DNA of 64,000 nucleotides from Bradyrhizobium jicamae (GTDB taxonomy: Bacteria; Pseudomonadota; Alphaproteobacteria; Rhizobiales; Xanthobacteraceae), in the NCBI RefSeq assembly GCF_018130695.1, contig NZ_JAFCJX010000017.1:122208-186207 (forward strand). The letters run 5' to 3'. Shown here in pieces: positions 62,478 through 64,000 of the stretch. The position numbers were made by a program, and so were the translations under genes. Every line of letters starts with the position of its first letter. The stretch's first letter is position 1. Under the pieces are notes generated by a model. It saw only the letters and a list, made by a program, of their open reading frames with translations, was not told the DNA's origin and did not search any database.

Positions 62478-62896
62478 CGGCGTACCAGAGCATCGATAAC
62501 TCGACGTAGCGCGTCTCCGTCCACGTCGCCATCGACCCGGATGCGGTGCCCGCTACCAAGATCAATCTCGATGATGCCTTGGCTCTTCCGTCGACGCACC
62601 GCCGTCGTCGTCAACGGCGCTTCGGCCGCCTCCCGCGGTGGCGCAGACGCCCCAATCTCGACCGGAACAAACGGCGCTATGCTCGCTTCGCCGTGCCTGC
62701 AAAGCTCCTTGCGCCACCTGAACAGCTGGCTCACATGAAGCCCGGCCACGCGAGCCACCTCGGAAACATTGGCGCCGGGCTCGAGCGACGCTGCAACAAG
62801 CCGTTCCTTCTCATCCTGCGACCACCGGCGCCGCCGCTCGACCGATGGACGTTGCTTGGCGTCAAACGAAAGTGCGGAAAACCAGCCACCGCGTGC
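62474..62896 (-). pseudogene. tnpA: IS66-family TnpA, 5' end missing
   Basis: The frame reads ...FDAKQRPSVERRRRWSQDEKERLVAASLEPGANVSEVARVAGLHVSQLFRWRKELC to the stop overlapping tnpB. This is the HTH domain and C-terminus of IS66 TnpA. Upstream, the in-frame sequence runs to a TAG at 62899-62897 without any ATG, GTG or TTG before the HTH; the first possible start, a GTG at 62758, would remove most of the HTH. The element is therefore truncated at this end and probably cannot move on its own. Confidence 0.8.
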
Positions 62897-63198
62897 CTAT
62901 ACCGATTAGAACTGGTAGATTGCGGCTGACGTTCAGCCGGGTAGACGCCTGTCAACGCTCGAGCTCGCTATTAATTGCTCTCGGGTGCCGCGAGGGCCTG
63001 ACGTTCTGAGGCGTGTTGACGGCGGCAGCGCGATATTGAGGGCTGCACCTATAATCGCGCGGGTCCGCGGGCAGAACCGTACTTTACCAGCTCATCTTCT
63101 GAGCGTCGGCCCACACTCACTCTTTCGGCCGAAGGGCGCTTTTCGTGATGCCCAGTCACAGAAGGCACGATCTGCGACGCGCTTGAGGTGCGCGCTAC
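62897..63198. other. non-coding spacer at the IS66 junction
   Basis: About 300 bases, with no clear terminal repeat for the IS. From 63110 it has phrases of the dispersed intergenic repeat (TCGGCCGAAGGGCGCTTTTCG). No gene is called. Confidence 0.4.
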
Positions 63199-63384
63199 CT
63201 ACTCGACGAGAGACTCAGCTTTGAGCAGATTGCGAAACTGTCCCTCTTCCAGACCTGCAAGATTCCGCAGCGTGTACGCAGCAATCCGCCAACGGTCATT
63301 CTGCGATCTCAGCTCACGCACTTCGTCGCGCGTTGTTTTCAAGTCGCGCTTCAAACCAACGATGACGGTATTATGATCGACCAT
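63199..63384 (-). CDS. small coiled-coil-like protein
   Basis: A 61-residue protein starting at 63384 after GAGACAAG. The sequence (GLKRDLKTTRDEVRELRSQNDRWRIAAYTLRNLAGLEEGQFRNLLKAESL) is highly charged and helical with a coiled-coil rhythm. I do not recognise a family. A longer frame to 63447 is less likely. Confidence 0.55.
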   Translation of the reverse strand: MVDHNTVIVGLKRDLKTTRDEVRELRSQNDRWRIAAYTLRNLAGLEEGQFRNLLKAESLVE

Positions 63385-63860
63385 CTTGTCTCGATTCAGC
63401 AACACTCGCGTCGTTCCTCCGACGAAACCGCATTTTCGACTCCACACGCATCAACAATTGGATCAGTCTTCAAGCACCGGGGGCTGCGGCGGCAGTTTCA
63501 AAAGCCAGCGATTTTGACCCGGAGCCGCAGCGCGAGAATGCCTGCGGCTTTCTGCTTTCGACGGATAATCATTTACGCGGTACGCAATTTCAACGGTCGT
63601 CAACTTCGTGCAGATCGCTCAACTCTGCGGCGGCTTCTCGCTCGCGGTGGGGCAAAACACGATCGGATGAGCGTTTCCGCAGATCCCGTCGAACAGCCCC
63701 GCAGAACCCGCGCCCAGACTTCTCGCCTCGACAATCGCTGGCCGTGGGGCGGCACCGCGCGCGCAAAGGCTCCTGTATCCACTCTTCGTCTAGGTCGGAT
63801 TTGCTTTCGCGTGTGGAAGCGATTGCGTGAAGGCGCCGCCCGCGACCATGGCGCGGCTTT
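63385..63860. other. non-coding or unassigned region
   Basis: About 475 bases. Overlapping frames on both strands (63373-63957 plus, 63590-63889 minus) are arginine-rich and lack ribosome sites. No gene is called. Confidence 0.35.
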
Positions 63861-64000
63861 TTATCGGCGGGTGGCCAGGGTGGGCGCACCGGCAGGGCCC
63901 CGCGCCGGGTCCATCAGGCCGGCCTGCAATTCCGCGCGCCTCGCCGCCATGGCATGATCAAAAAGTTCGAGGGCCAGGGCGAAGGCGGCTAGGTCCTCTT
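63861..64000 (-). CDS. C-terminal end of a gene running off the window
   Basis: A minus-strand frame enters from the right edge and ends at TAA (63863-63861). It gives about 46 residues: EDLAAFALALELFDHAMAARRAELQAGLMDP, then PAGAPTLATRR. The first part is helical and the end Ala/Pro-rich. No domain can be recognised from this piece. Confidence 0.35.
   Translation of the reverse strand, partial: EDLAAFALALELFDHAMAARRAELQAGLMDPARGPAGAPTLATRR

Noticed and set aside
1..64000. tRNA, rRNA or CRISPR features
   Set aside because: No tRNA-like cloverleaf, rRNA segment or regularly spaced repeats were recognised by reading; a covariance-model scan would be decisive.

Overview
The window looks like a large, mosaic piece of a GC-rich alphaproteobacterial genome, most likely from the Bradyrhizobium/Nitrobacteraceae group. 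Three things suggest this: a complete repABC replication and partition locus (35.3-39.3 kb), a block of conserved accessory proteins typical of rhizobial plasmids (13-33 kb), and many small proteins of a kind common in Bradyrhizobium. The repABC locus implies that the window lies on a plasmid or chromid, or on an element that has captured one. No rRNA, tRNA or CRISPR array was seen.

Layout. 0-8 kb is a patchwork. It has two Rnk-like proteins in tandem, a frameshifted DnaB remnant, an MFS transporter and 2-hydroxyacid dehydrogenase operon facing a frameshifted citrate synthase-like gene, and a decayed LigD ligase fragment. 8.4-11.6 kb is a two-gene signalling operon: a double-domain KaiC-like ATPase and a hybrid histidine kinase. 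12.1-12.4 kb is a frameshifted WGR gene. 13-29.5 kb is the plasmid accessory block: a 58-residue protein, a Toprim protein, a DUF1419-type protein, a 1698-residue methyltransferase-helicase, a ParB-like protein, several conserved unknowns, a chemotaxis receptor, an ArdC-type antirestriction protein and a DUF736 protein. 29.6-33.7 kb holds stability genes: an AbiE-type toxin-antitoxin pair, a DUF1612/HTH protein and a VapBC pair. Each has palindromic operator candidates. 35.3-39.3 kb is repABC with three parS sites, a predicted antisense RNA and a likely origin inside repC. A DnaQ-like exonuclease and an IS fragment follow.

41.6-46.8 kb is a five-gene operon. Two near-duplicate Tat-exported solute-binding proteins are followed by a membrane histidine kinase, a DivK-like receiver and a receiver-cyclase fusion, with no transporter permease or ATPase. 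It looks like a ligand-sensing pathway and is the strongest candidate for an under-described system here. 47-58 kb is a loose set of oxidative-metabolism genes (extradiol dioxygenase, TPR proteins, SGNH hydrolase, two flavoproteins, SDR, methyltransferase) and a frameshifted integrase. 58.4-60.2 kb encodes a SoxCD-like sulfite dehydrogenase with its c-type cytochrome. An IS66 element with a broken first gene (60.4-62.9 kb) and a few small genes close the window.

How the parts work together. The repABC, toxin-antitoxin and antirestriction genes would replicate, segregate and protect the replicon. The accessory block probably supports transfer or establishment. The metabolic and signalling operons are cargo. 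The many frameshifted genes and IS fragments suggest repeated insertion and decay.
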